A stretch of DNA of 64,000 nt, from contig NZ_AP019373.1 of assembly GCF_004323595.1 (NCBI RefSeq), positions 2,108,001 to 2,172,000 of the forward strand, written 5' to 3'. Positions 34,562 through 42,071 of the stretch are shown here, one piece after another (position 1 is the first letter of the stretch; each line of letters begins with the position of its first letter). A program made the translations under genes and the position numbers. The DNA comes from Sulfuricystis thermophila. GTDB taxonomy: Bacteria > Pseudomonadota > Gammaproteobacteria > Burkholderiales > Rhodocyclaceae. Below the pieces are notes generated by a model. That model did not search any database and was not told the origin of the DNA. It worked only from the letters and a program-made list of their open reading frames with translations.

Positions 34562-36181
34562 ATGGACAAGCCCTTTGCCATCACTCTCGATCCGGGCTCT
34601 TCGCTCGCCAACCGCACCGGCTCCTGGCGCACTTTCCGTCCCGTCTATGTCGACCGCCTGCCGCCCTGCAACGCCGCATGCCCGGCGGGCGAGAACATCC
34701 AGGGCTGGCTCTATCACGCCGAGAGCGGCGACTATGAGGCCGCCTGGCGCGCGCTGGTGGAGAACAACCCGCTGCCCGCGATCATGGGCCGCGTCTGCTA
34801 CCACCCCTGCGAGGGCGCCTGCAACCGCCAGCATCTCGATGAAGCGGTCGGCATCAATTCGATCGAACGCTTTCTGGGCGACGAGGCGATCAAACGCGGC
34901 TGGCGCTTCGAGAAGCCGCAAACCTCGAGCGGCAAGCGGGTGCTCATCGTCGGCGCCGGGCCATCGGGCCTGTCGGCTGCCTATCATCTCGCCCGCCTGG
35001 GCCATGCAGTGGAAATCCGCGAAGCCGGCCCCTATCCCGGCGGCATGATGCGCTTCGGCATCCCGAAATACCGCCTGCCGCGCGAAGTGATCGACGCCGA
35101 AGTGGCGCGCATCCTCGAGCTGGGCGTGACCCTCAAGCTCGATACCAAGGTCGGCGATCTCGAAGCGGCGATGCAGGAAGGTTTCGATGCCGCCTTTCTC
35201 GCCGTCGGTGCACACATCGGCAAGCGCGCCTACATTCCCGCCGGCACCGCCGCGAAGATGCTCGATGCGGTCTCCGTGCTGCGCTCGATGGAAGGTGACG
35301 AGAAACCGCAGCTCGGCCGGCGGGTGGTCGTCTATGGCGGCGGCAACACGGCGATCGACGTCGCGCGCACGGTGAAGCGTCTCGGCGCCGAGCCGGTGAT
35401 CGTCTATCGCCGCACGCGCGACAAGGCGCCGGCGCACGATTCCGAGATCGAAGAAGCGCTCGAAGAAGGCGTGATGATCAAGTGGCTGTCGACGATCAAG
35501 CATGCCGATGCCGGCGCGATCACCATCGAGAAGATGGTGCTCGACGACAAGGGTTTTCCGCAACCGACCGGCGAGTACGAGACGCTGGCGGCCGATTCGG
35601 TGGTGCTGGCGCTCGGCCAGGACGTCGATCTGTCGCTGCTGGAAAACGTGCCGGGACTCGAAGTCAAAGACGGTGTCGTACAGGTCGGCCCGAACATGAT
35701 GACCGGCCGCCCCGGTGTCTTCGCCGGCGGCGACATGGTGCCCTCGGAACGCACCGTCACCGTCGCCGTCGGTCACGGCAAGAAGGCCGCGCGTCACATC
35801 GACGCCTGGCTGAAAGGCGAAACCCATCTGCCGCCGCCGAAGCATGAGCTTGCCACCTTCGACAAGCTCAACCCTTGGTATTACGCCGAAGCGCCGCATC
35901 AGGTGCGGCCGATGCTCGACATCCTGCGCCGCCAGTCCACTTTCGACGAAGTGGTGCAGGGCCTGGACGAATCGAACGCCTTGTTCGAAGCGCGCCGCTG
36001 CTTATCCTGCGGCAACTGCTTCGAATGCGACAATTGCTACGGCGTTTGCCCGGACAATGCGGTGATCAAGCTCGGCCCTGGCAAGCGTTTCCAGTTCAAC
36101 TATGACTATTGCAAGGGCTGCGGTCTGTGCGCGGCGGAATGCCCGTGCGGGGCCATCAAAATGGTGCCAGAGGAAAACTAA
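34562..36181 (+). CDS. FAD/NAD(P)-binding oxidoreductase fused to a 2[4Fe-4S] ferredoxin domain
   Basis: A 539-residue electron-transfer subunit. The N-terminal part is like the small subunit of glutamate synthase: CNAACPAGENIQGW and CYHPCEGACNRQ bind iron-sulfur, VGAGPSGLSAAYHLAR binds FAD, and VYGGGNTAIDVARTVKRLGA binds a pyridine nucleotide. The C-terminal ~80 residues form a ferredoxin domain with CLSCGNCFECDNCYGVCP and CKGCGLCAAECPCGAI. In the Azoarcus phenylglyoxylate dehydrogenase I recall these as separate PadH-like and PadF-like subunits; here they are one chain. It probably passes electrons from the 2-oxoacid to NAD(P). Confidence 0.9.
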   Translation: MDKPFAITLDPGSSLANRTGSWRTFRPVYVDRLPPCNAACPAGENIQGWLYHAESGDYEAAWRALVENNPLPAIMGRVCYHPCEGACNRQHLDEAVGINSIERFLGDEAIKRGWRFEKPQTSSGKRVLIVGAGPSGLSAAYHLARLGHAVEIREAGPYPGGMMRFGIPKYRLPREVIDAEVARILELGVTLKLDTKVGDLEAAMQEGFDAAFLAVGAHIGKRAYIPAGTAAKMLDAVSVLRSMEGDEKPQLGRRVVVYGGGNTAIDVARTVKRLGAEPVIVYRRTRDKAPAHDSEIEEALEEGVMIKWLSTIKHADAGAITIEKMVLDDKGFPQPTGEYETLAADSVVLALGQDVDLSLLENVPGLEVKDGVVQVGPNMMTGRPGVFAGGDMVPSERTVTVAVGHGKKAARHIDAWLKGETHLPPPKHELATFDKLNPWYYAEAPHQVRPMLDILRRQSTFDEVVQGLDESNALFEARRCLSCGNCFECDNCYGVCPDNAVIKLGPGKRFQFNYDYCKGCGLCAAECPCGAIKMVPEEN

Positions 36182-36324
36182 GAAACACTGAATAAGTCTG
36201 CTGCGCGACCGGATGGCGGCGTTGCGCGGTGCTCGCTCCCTCGCCTATCTGTTTGATATGTCTCGGTCGCTGCGCTCCGTGCGCCTTGCCCTCCGGCCGC
36301 TCGCAACGACTTCTTCAGCGTTTC
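36182..36324 (+). mobile_element. MITE-like element, ~143 bp, copy B
   Basis: Imperfect 17-bp terminal inverted repeats: GAAACACTGAATAAGTC (36182-36198) and, at 36308-36324, the complement of GAAACGCTGAAGAAGTC. The interior matches the minus strand of copy A at 22775-22919. It begins just after the stop codon at 36179-36181 and separates the convergent oxidoreductase and cyclic-nucleotide-binding genes. Confidence 0.8.
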
Positions 36325-36335
36325 CCTCAGCCTCC

Positions 36336-36812
36336 CTACCGAGGCGTGAGCGCCAAGCGGCGAAGCTTCTCGTGCATCCGTTCGAGGTTGATGTTGAGCA
36401 TGCGGAACAGGCCGCGCATGAAGTTATAGACCTGGCGCGGATGGGTTTCGATCAGCAGCTCGAAATCGTCCGGCCGCACGGCATACACCACCGTCGGCCC
36501 CTTGGCCTGCAAGGTCACCTGGCGCGGCGTGCGCTCGACGAAACAGCGGATGCCGGCGCAATCGCCGGCCTTCATCGTATTCACGATCCGGTTACGGCCA
36601 TTGACCTTGCTGCTCACCTTGAGGCTGCCGGCGGTGACGATGAATAGCGTGTAATCCTCGTCGCCCTCGCGCACCAACACTTCGCCATCCGTCAGTTCGC
36701 GCACTTCCATGACGGTGGCCAAGACCTGGCAGTCGAGGTCGCCAAGGAACCTGCCAAGCTCCGAATCCTTGATGAGCAAGCGCGCCGGTTCGTGTTCTGA
36801 CGTGATGGGCAT
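36336..36812 (-). CDS. Cyclic-nucleotide-binding-domain protein
   Basis: A 158-residue protein made mostly of one Crp-type cyclic-nucleotide-binding domain (residues about 25-140): LTDGEVLVREGDEDYTLFIV is the usual beta-roll start, then AGDCAGIRCFVERTPRQVTL and TVVYAVRPDDFELLIETHP. No helix-turn-helix follows, so it is not a typical DNA-binding Crp/Fnr. The chosen ATG at 36812 starts MPITSEHEPARLLIK; longer in-frame starts would run into the pyruvyl transferase region. Ligand and partner are unknown. Confidence 0.85.
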   Translation of the reverse strand: MPITSEHEPARLLIKDSELGRFLGDLDCQVLATVMEVRELTDGEVLVREGDEDYTLFIVTAGSLKVSSKVNGRNRIVNTMKAGDCAGIRCFVERTPRQVTLQAKGPTVVYAVRPDDFELLIETHPRQVYNFMRGLFRMLNINLERMHEKLRRLALTPR

Positions 36813-36881
36813 GGGCGACAAACCTGCGATTTCGAGACGAAAAAAGTATATCGACCCCTGCCGAGTCGCCCCATTGTTAGA

Positions 36882-37064
36882 TTTTGGGTGGGAATAGGAC
36901 GCTTCTATGCCGCCACGTCCGCTGAGGCAGTGATCGACCAACTGCCGCCTTCGGTGCGGCAACATCAACAGCGTTTTCGTCGCTGTCCGAGCTGCCAACG
37001 CATCTATTGGCCCGGCTCGCACTGGGAACGGATGCAGGCGATGCTGTCGGCGGCAGCCCGCTGA
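36882..37064 (+). pseudogene. Remnant of a Mut7-C-type RNase domain protein (C-terminus only)
   Basis: In one plus-strand frame about 40 residues read AVIDQLPPSVRQHQQRFRRC then PSCQRIYWPGSHWERMQAML, ending in TGA at 37062-37064. The paired CxxC and the ending YWPGSHWERM are typical of the zinc-ribbon end of Mut7-C RNase domain proteins. There is no start or catalytic N-terminal part upstream. It overlaps, on the opposite strand, the end of the pyruvyl transferase gene. I interpret it as a leftover of a deletion or rearrangement. Confidence 0.65.
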
Positions 37065-38248
37065 TAAAGCTCCGCCAGCCGACGGGCATGGCTTTGCCGG
37101 GCCTCGGCAGCGACCCCGATCGCCCGTGAAAAGCCCTCGGCGAGCCGCGCGAGGCCGACCACGCCCGGCATTTCCGGCATCTCCCAGGTGGCCAGATAGG
37201 CGGCGAGTTTGTTGCTGCGGCCGGCCAGCGATGGTGACAGAAAACTCACTCGCGGCAGGGCAAACGCGCTGGCCACGATATGGCCATGGAGACTCGTGCC
37301 AACGAATCCCCGGCTCGCCGCGATCAGCGCCGTGATCTGCCAGACATCGAGCGCGGCGAAGATGCGCCATGGGGCCGTTGCAAACCGCGCAGCGCAGCGC
37401 CGATACGCTTCGAGGTCATCATGCCAGGGGGCGGTGCCGGCACGGAAAAAGACGATGCCCCAGCCGGTTTCCGCCGCGATGGCATCAAAGCCACGGGCCA
37501 GCGAGTCCAGCGTCGCGTCATCGCCGCATTCGGCGGCGAATTGCACGGCGACGAAGCCGGCAGGAAAGCACGAGCGGATCTCGGCCACCTCGCCTCGCAT
37601 CGTCTCCTGCGCGATACCTGCGCCGAAGCGCGCGGCGATGACCGCCACCGGATCGGGCGCGAGTGCGGCCGCAATACCGTCCGCGGCCAGTGCGGCCTGG
37701 GTGGCCCGATCGCGCACACAAAGGGCATCAGCCCCTGCCAGCTTCGCCAGCACCTCGCGCCGCAACGACGCATCGGCATTGATGAAATCCGCCCCGCCGA
37801 CGGCATTGAACACGACGCGCCGTGCCGCCGGAAAAAGCTCGCGGCCGATCACATAAGGCGCTGCGGCAGTGAAGCCGAAGCGCTCGCTTGCATAGGCACG
37901 CGCGCCCACAGGGTCGGCGTCGAAACGCGCGATCAGCCCGGGAGCTTCCTCCGGTTCGGCCAGCATCACCGCCGCCTGCCAGGCGGTGGTGGTCAGGATC
38001 TCGCCGCCGATGTGGATGATCTCGAGCGGCACGCCGCGATACCTCGCTGCCAGATCGGCGATCGCTTCGATGCGAAAGCCGCCATAGGGCGTCAGGTCGC
38101 GTGCCACCAGACCCGCCGGGATGAGCGTTCTGCCCTCACACAGCACCGCCGCGACGTGGCCGAACAGCAGATCGCCGAAGTTGTGGCGATCGTGGGCGCC
38201 GAAGAGCAGCGTCGGTGCCGTCCCGCCAGCGCCGACTTCGTCACCCAT
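37004..38248 (-). CDS. Polysaccharide pyruvyl transferase family protein
   Basis: A 414-residue protein of the polysaccharide pyruvyl transferase family (CsaB/WcaK type), which adds ketal pyruvate to sugars of cell-envelope polymers. HDRHNFGDLLFGHVAAVL is the start of the domain, HIGGEILTTTAW and the C-terminal FVGTSLHGHIVASAFALPRV are typical. The predicted N-terminus [16 protein letters not shown] comes from a dispersed-repeat copy just inside the ATG, so the native start may have been altered. The last residues overlap the Mut7-C remnant on the other strand, and the true C-terminus may also be changed. No other polysaccharide genes are nearby. Confidence 0.8.
   Translation of the reverse strand: MGDEVGAGGTAPTLLFGAHDRHNFGDLLFGHVAAVLCEGRTLIPAGLVARDLTPYGGFRIEAIADLAARYRGVPLEIIHIGGEILTTTAWQAAVMLAEPEEAPGLIARFDADPVGARAYASERFGFTAAAPYVIGRELFPAARRVVFNAVGGADFINADASLRREVLAKLAGADALCVRDRATQAALAADGIAAALAPDPVAVIAARFGAGIAQETMRGEVAEIRSCFPAGFVAVQFAAECGDDATLDSLARGFDAIAAETGWGIVFFRAGTAPWHDDLEAYRRCAARFATAPWRIFAALDVWQITALIAASRGFVGTSLHGHIVASAFALPRVSFLSPSLAGRSNKLAAYLATWEMPEMPGVVGLARLAEGFSRAIGVAAEARQSHARRLAELYQRAAADSIACIRSQCEPGQ
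38215..38238 (-). repeat. Dispersed mini-repeat copy at the 5' end of the pyruvyl transferase gene
   Basis: On the minus strand GTCGGCGCTGGCGGGACGGC and then ACC, translated VGAGGTAP at residues 5-12, directly after the start codon region. Confidence 0.9.
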
Positions 38249-38269
38249 GCTCGCCGTGGCGTTCCTCCG

Positions 38270-39400
38270 CTAACTACGTGCCAGACGCCGCCCCAAAGCC
38301 GCAGGCAGCAGGACGATCAGCATGAGCCAGAGCGTCGCCGGTTCGGGCATCCGCATGGTATTGACGAAAGCAGTGGCGACCAACTGATGGCCGTATGTGG
38401 TCGGATGGATGCCATCCCAGAAGAGGTAGCCGGTTGGATCGGCGACACAAGCCGGATCCACCGCACAAGCACTCGAGACATTCGTTAAAGAATAGTCGGA
38501 ATAATTTGTGACGATGTTGGCCATCACATCATGGAGATCAAACAGGATGAGATCGTCGAAGAGGCTTGTATAACCTCCTAGCAGATTCTCCAGTTCATAA
38601 TTCATCGTCCCGACAGCTCCTCCAGCGATCAATTTCGCCATCGGATCAATGGAAAGTAAAGAGTTGACAGCAGGGGTAAGCGAAATATCCGGCACATTCC
38701 AGACTGCAACATGTTTCGCACCGATGTCAGCAAGTGTTTGGAAGATAGTGTTCATCCCGTCGATATATGCTTGTATGAATGTAGCTGGATCGGTGCTGTC
38801 GTCGCCATCAAGGGTCGCAGCAAGAACGTCGCGGGCATCATTGCCGCCGCCCTCGACGATGAACAGCGCATCTGCCGGCGCAGGATTTCCGTTGAGGAGC
38901 AGCACAAAGGCAGAAACCTGATCGACGAGGCTGAACGGGAACCCCAGGGGCGGTGTGGTACCGACCCGCGCTCCGCCGAAGGCGAAATTGGTGCCCGTCA
39001 CAGTCGGAGCGGGTCCTCCCATCATGAAGTTGTACAGGTCAGGAAAACTCACCCCGTTCAGGGCATTTTGGGTCGGCAGCCCGGTGATCGCAGAGACATA
39101 ATCCGGCCACACCCCGCCGTTCGAATAGCGGTTCGAGGTGTAAGGGAAAGTCGGCACCAGAGACGTATCGACTTCATCGACACCGGGCGAAATCGGTGCT
39201 TCGGTGCGCTGGAAGGCATAGCCGGTGGAATTGGTGGGATCAAGGGCAGGCAAGGCATTGTCGAACACCCAGGCATTGTTGCCGGTATCGGCAAGGCTGT
39301 CGCCAAAGATGTAGAGGCTGCTGTAACTCGCGGCCTGGCTGGGGGTGCTGCAAAAGAGCCCACAGGCACAAAGGCCAAGGAATAAAGAACGCGCTTTCAT
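38270..39400 (-). CDS. SGNH/GDSL-family esterase with PEP-CTERM anchor
   Basis: A 376-residue exported hydrolase. A signal peptide (MKARSLFLGLCACGLFCSTP, ending near SQAA) is followed by block I FGDSLADTGNN with nucleophile Ser35, a GGGND block, and the terminal acid/base motif WDGIHPTTYGH. The C-terminus is a PEP-CTERM sorting signal: MPEPATLWLMLIVLLPAA followed by LGRRLARS, a target for exosortase. The ATG at 39400 has GGGAGAAAACA before it. Base composition looks noticeably more AT-rich than its neighbours (AATAGTCGGAATAATTTGTG is an example), hinting at a different origin. The substrate is unknown. Confidence 0.9.
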   Translation of the reverse strand: MKARSLFLGLCACGLFCSTPSQAASYSSLYIFGDSLADTGNNAWVFDNALPALDPTNSTGYAFQRTEAPISPGVDEVDTSLVPTFPYTSNRYSNGGVWPDYVSAITGLPTQNALNGVSFPDLYNFMMGGPAPTVTGTNFAFGGARVGTTPPLGFPFSLVDQVSAFVLLLNGNPAPADALFIVEGGGNDARDVLAATLDGDDSTDPATFIQAYIDGMNTIFQTLADIGAKHVAVWNVPDISLTPAVNSLLSIDPMAKLIAGGAVGTMNYELENLLGGYTSLFDDLILFDLHDVMANIVTNYSDYSLTNVSSACAVDPACVADPTGYLFWDGIHPTTYGHQLVATAFVNTMRMPEPATLWLMLIVLLPAALGRRLARS

Positions 39401-39578
39401 TGTTTTCTCCCTGAAGCACATACGGAAACCCGTTGTTTCCATGCAAGATTCATGCTTGTTGGCGTTTTCGTTGCATCTCATTGGCTTGCGTTTTTCAATC
39501 GAACAGCCATGTAAAGAAAAGCGACACTTTCAGCCGGCTCACGGCCTCGCGCTGGCGATGCTCCGTTTCATTCCGGCC

Positions 39579-39887
39579 TCATCCCGTCTGCAGCCGGTTT
39601 GGCGCCGACCGGCCATAGAGCCTGCGCAGCTCCTCTTTCGCGGCTTCCAGGATCGCCCGCCGTTCGCTGGGCAGCTTGCGGCCGGCGCGGTTGATGTAGA
39701 AGTTGAGCATCGACATCGCCGACTGGAAGGGACTCGCCTTGCGGCGCGTGCTCGCCTCGGCCGAGGCCGCGAGCGAGCGCGCGATCGCGGCCGGGTCGTC
39801 CCAGGTGAATACCCCGGCTTCGAGATCGAGCGCAAAGCTCGTCTCGGTCACCTGCTGCGACCAGCGCCTGGGTTTCATCTCATCCAT
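39579..39887 (-). CDS. DUF3175 domain protein
   Basis: A 102-residue protein matching my recollection of DUF3175: RRWSQQVTETSFALDLEAGV followed by FTWDDPAAIARSLAASAEAS and SPFQSAMSMLNFYINRAGR. It is predicted soluble and mostly helical, with no catalytic motif I can name. It is the last gene of the polX-archease-rtcB-DUF504 run and its start overlaps the end of the DUF504 gene by eight bases. That points to a role related to RNA or DNA repair, an inference from position only. Confidence 0.75.
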   Translation of the reverse strand: MDEMKPRRWSQQVTETSFALDLEAGVFTWDDPAAIARSLAASAEASTRRKASPFQSAMSMLNFYINRAGRKLPSERRAILEAAKEELRRLYGRSAPNRLQTG

Positions 39888-40164
39888 CCTTGGCTGCGGG
39901 CGCTGCCCGCTCCGGTGCCCGCCGCCAGATCAACCGCCCATCGCGCCAGACTTCGCGGATGCGGTGCAGCGGGATGTCATGCACGCGTCCTTCCTCATCG
40001 ATGAGGGTGAGGAGTTCGGGATTGTCGGGGTCGCGACCAATGTCGGAAAGTTTGACATGCCGGATGGCACCGGCAACACGATCCCAATAGCCGAGCACGA
40101 ATTCGCCCTTGCCAAACGCCGCATCCCAGCGGATGCGGGCGAGCAGTTCGTGGATCGGTTGCAT
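39880..40164 (-). CDS. DUF504 (MJ1316-type) RNA-end recognition domain protein
   Basis: A 94-residue protein: MQPIHELLARIRWDAAFGKG, then FVLGYWDRVAGAIRHVKLSD and VHDIPLHRIREVWRDGRLIW. This is the single-domain DUF504/MJ1316 family, proposed to recognise cyclic-phosphate RNA ends. It lies immediately after rtcB (its start codon meets the rtcB stop) and before the DUF3175 gene. The pairing with rtcB and archease supports an RNA-repair role. Confidence 0.85.
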   Translation of the reverse strand: MQPIHELLARIRWDAAFGKGEFVLGYWDRVAGAIRHVKLSDIGRDPDNPELLTLIDEEGRVHDIPLHRIREVWRDGRLIWRRAPERAAPAAKDG

Positions 40165-41594
40165 CAGCCCTTAACGCAGACGAGCGGCACGAGCCGCGCC
40201 ACCTTGCGCGCCAGACCCGCGCGATGGGCTGCCTCGACGACGCTGCTCACGTCTTTGTAGGCCAGCGGCGCTTCTTCGGCAACGCCGCGCAGGCTCGGGC
40301 TGCGAATCAGCACGCCGCGCGCGGCCAGATCATCGACGATCTTGCGGCCCGAAAAGCGGCGCGTCGCCTCGTTGCGGCTCATCGCACGGCCGGCGCCGTG
40401 ACAGGCCGAGCCGAAGGCGCGTTCCTCGGTGCCGGCGGCGCCGGCGAGCACCCAGGAGGCGGTGCCCATGCTGCCGCCGATCAGGACCGGCTGGCCTACG
40501 GCGCGATATTCCGCCGGCAATTCGGGATGCCCGGGCCCGAAGGCGCGCGTCGCGCCCTTGCGATGCACGAACAGACGGCGCTGTTCGCCCGCCACGGCAT
40601 GGATCTCCTCTTTGCAGGTATTGTGCGAGACGTCGTAGAGCAGCGGCAGCGCAGCCCCAGGAAAGAATTCGGCGAACACTTCGCGCGTCAGATGGGTGAG
40701 GATCTGCCGGTTGGCCAGCGCGCAGTTGATGCCGGCGCGCATCGCTCCCAGATAACGCCTGCCGAGCGCGGAAGCCAGCGGCGCGCAGGCGAGCTCGCGA
40801 TCGGGCAGCGCCAACCCGAAGCCCGGCGCGGCGATCGCCATCTCGCGCAGATAGTCGGTGCCGATCTGGTGTCCCAGGCCGCGCGAGCCGCAGTGGATGC
40901 TGACCACCACTTCGTCCTGCCTCAAACCATAAGCCGCCGCAGCCTCGTGGTCGAAGATCTCGGCCACCCGCTGCACTTCGAGGTAATGGTTGCCTGAGCC
41001 GAGCGTGCCCATCTCGTCGCGCTGGCGCTTCTTGGCCTGAGCCGAAACCGCGGCCGGATCGGCGCCGGCGACACGGCCGCCTTCCTCGATGCGGGCGAGA
41101 TCCTCGGCCCGTCCCCAGCCCTGGGCAACCGCCCAGCGTGCGCCGCCGGCGAGCATCGCGTCCATTTCAACCTCCGACAGACGGATCGCCCCGGTGCTGC
41201 CGACGCCAGCCGGAATCCTGGCGAACAGGCGATCGGCCAGCCGCGGCTTGACGGCCTCGACCTCGCCGACCGACAGGCCGGTGAGCAGGCAGCGCACGCC
41301 GCAGGAAATGTCGAAACCGACGCCGCCGGCCGAGATCACGCCGCCCTCGTCGGGATCGAAGGCGGCCACACCGCCGATCGGAAAGCCATAACCCCAGTGG
41401 GCATCGGGCATCGCGAACGATGCTGCGACGATGCCCGGCAGTTTGGCGACGTTCGCCACTTGCTCGCGCACCTTCTCGTCCATCGCCGCAACCAGATCGC
41501 GGTCGGCGAAGAGGATGCCCGGCACGCGCATCGCACCGGTCTGCGGTATTTCCCACGTGTATTCGCTACGCTGGATCAGGCTGTTCAGTTCCAT
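40164..41594 (-). CDS. rtcB: RNA-splicing ligase RtcB
   Basis: GTP- and Mn-dependent ligase joining 2',3'-cyclic-phosphate (or 3'-phosphate) and 5'-OH RNA ends. It has 476 residues. Metal-binding motifs include GGVGFDISCGVR with the conserved Asp and Cys, VVSIHCGSRGLGHQIG, and a His in YDVSHNTCKEE. The guanylylation histidine is expected in the GSACHGAGR segment. Near the C-terminus VCVKG closes the protein. It is separated from the archease gene by a 63-bp spacer with a long hairpin. In bacteria it repairs cleaved rRNA, tRNA or mRNA. Confidence 0.95.
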   Translation of the reverse strand: MELNSLIQRSEYTWEIPQTGAMRVPGILFADRDLVAAMDEKVREQVANVAKLPGIVAASFAMPDAHWGYGFPIGGVAAFDPDEGGVISAGGVGFDISCGVRCLLTGLSVGEVEAVKPRLADRLFARIPAGVGSTGAIRLSEVEMDAMLAGGARWAVAQGWGRAEDLARIEEGGRVAGADPAAVSAQAKKRQRDEMGTLGSGNHYLEVQRVAEIFDHEAAAAYGLRQDEVVVSIHCGSRGLGHQIGTDYLREMAIAAPGFGLALPDRELACAPLASALGRRYLGAMRAGINCALANRQILTHLTREVFAEFFPGAALPLLYDVSHNTCKEEIHAVAGEQRRLFVHRKGATRAFGPGHPELPAEYRAVGQPVLIGGSMGTASWVLAGAAGTEERAFGSACHGAGRAMSRNEATRRFSGRKIVDDLAARGVLIRSPSLRGVAEEAPLAYKDVSSVVEAAHRAGLARKVARLVPLVCVKG

Positions 41595-41608
41595 GTCCGC
41601 TCCTCAGA

Positions 41609-41655
41609 GCTTGTGAAAAAAATTCGTCGCGAGCGCAGCAGAATTTTTCACAAGC
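41609..41655 (-). other. Long inverted repeat between archease and rtcB
   Basis: GCTTGTGAAAAAAATTC (41609-41625) and GAATTTTTCACAAGC (41641-41655) can form a 14-15-bp stem around a 15-base GC-rich loop. It could set the ratio of archease to RtcB (processing or partial termination) or be a small mobile palindrome. No clean T-run marks it as a standard terminator. Confidence 0.7.
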
Positions 41656-41657
41656 GC

Positions 41658-42071
41658 TCAGACATCGACCACACACTGCGCGAGCCATTGCCCATCGGGA
41701 AGGCGCTCGACTTTCAGTTCGCAGAAACTCGCCCCCTTGATCTCGGCGGCCGGCTGGTGACGCGCGACATCGATGGCTTCGCCCCAGGCGGTCGCCACGA
41801 GATGATGATCTTCGATGCTCACCGCGAAGCGCGAGAACAAGAGCTTCCGTGTCGCCATCTCGTAGATCAGCGCATTGAGCCAGTCGAGCAGCAGCAGTTC
41901 GTCATCGGGCGCGGCGCACTCGATCCGTGCCGTCTCGGAACCGCCGACTTTCGTGGGATCGGTGATCACCGCGGTGAGCGCCATGGCCGCGCCGGCAAAG
42001 GCCTCGGCCAGCGTCGCGCCCAGCCCGCGCACGCCGACGTCGGCATCGTGTGCGAATGTCTCCCATTTCAT
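41658..42071 (-). CDS. Archease (RtcB activator)
   Basis: A 137-residue archease, which speeds RtcB guanylylation and turnover. MKWETFAHDADVGVRGLGAT shows the conserved HxADVG metal-binding start; LLLDWLNALIYEMATRKLLF is the typical next block, and a KGASFCELKV segment and C-terminal VVDV complete the fold. Its ATG overlaps the polX stop. It is cotranscribed with rtcB, the common bacterial pairing. Confidence 0.93.
   Translation of the reverse strand: MKWETFAHDADVGVRGLGATLAEAFAGAAMALTAVITDPTKVGGSETARIECAAPDDELLLLDWLNALIYEMATRKLLFSRFAVSIEDHHLVATAWGEAIDVARHQPAAEIKGASFCELKVERLPDGQWLAQCVVDV

Noticed and set aside
31634-36181. Naming the four-gene oxidoreductase padEFGHI (phenylglyoxylate dehydrogenase)
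   Set aside because: Subunit lengths fit, but no phenylacetate or benzoyl-CoA pathway genes are present and the subunit order and fusion differ. The substrate cannot be told from sequence alone.
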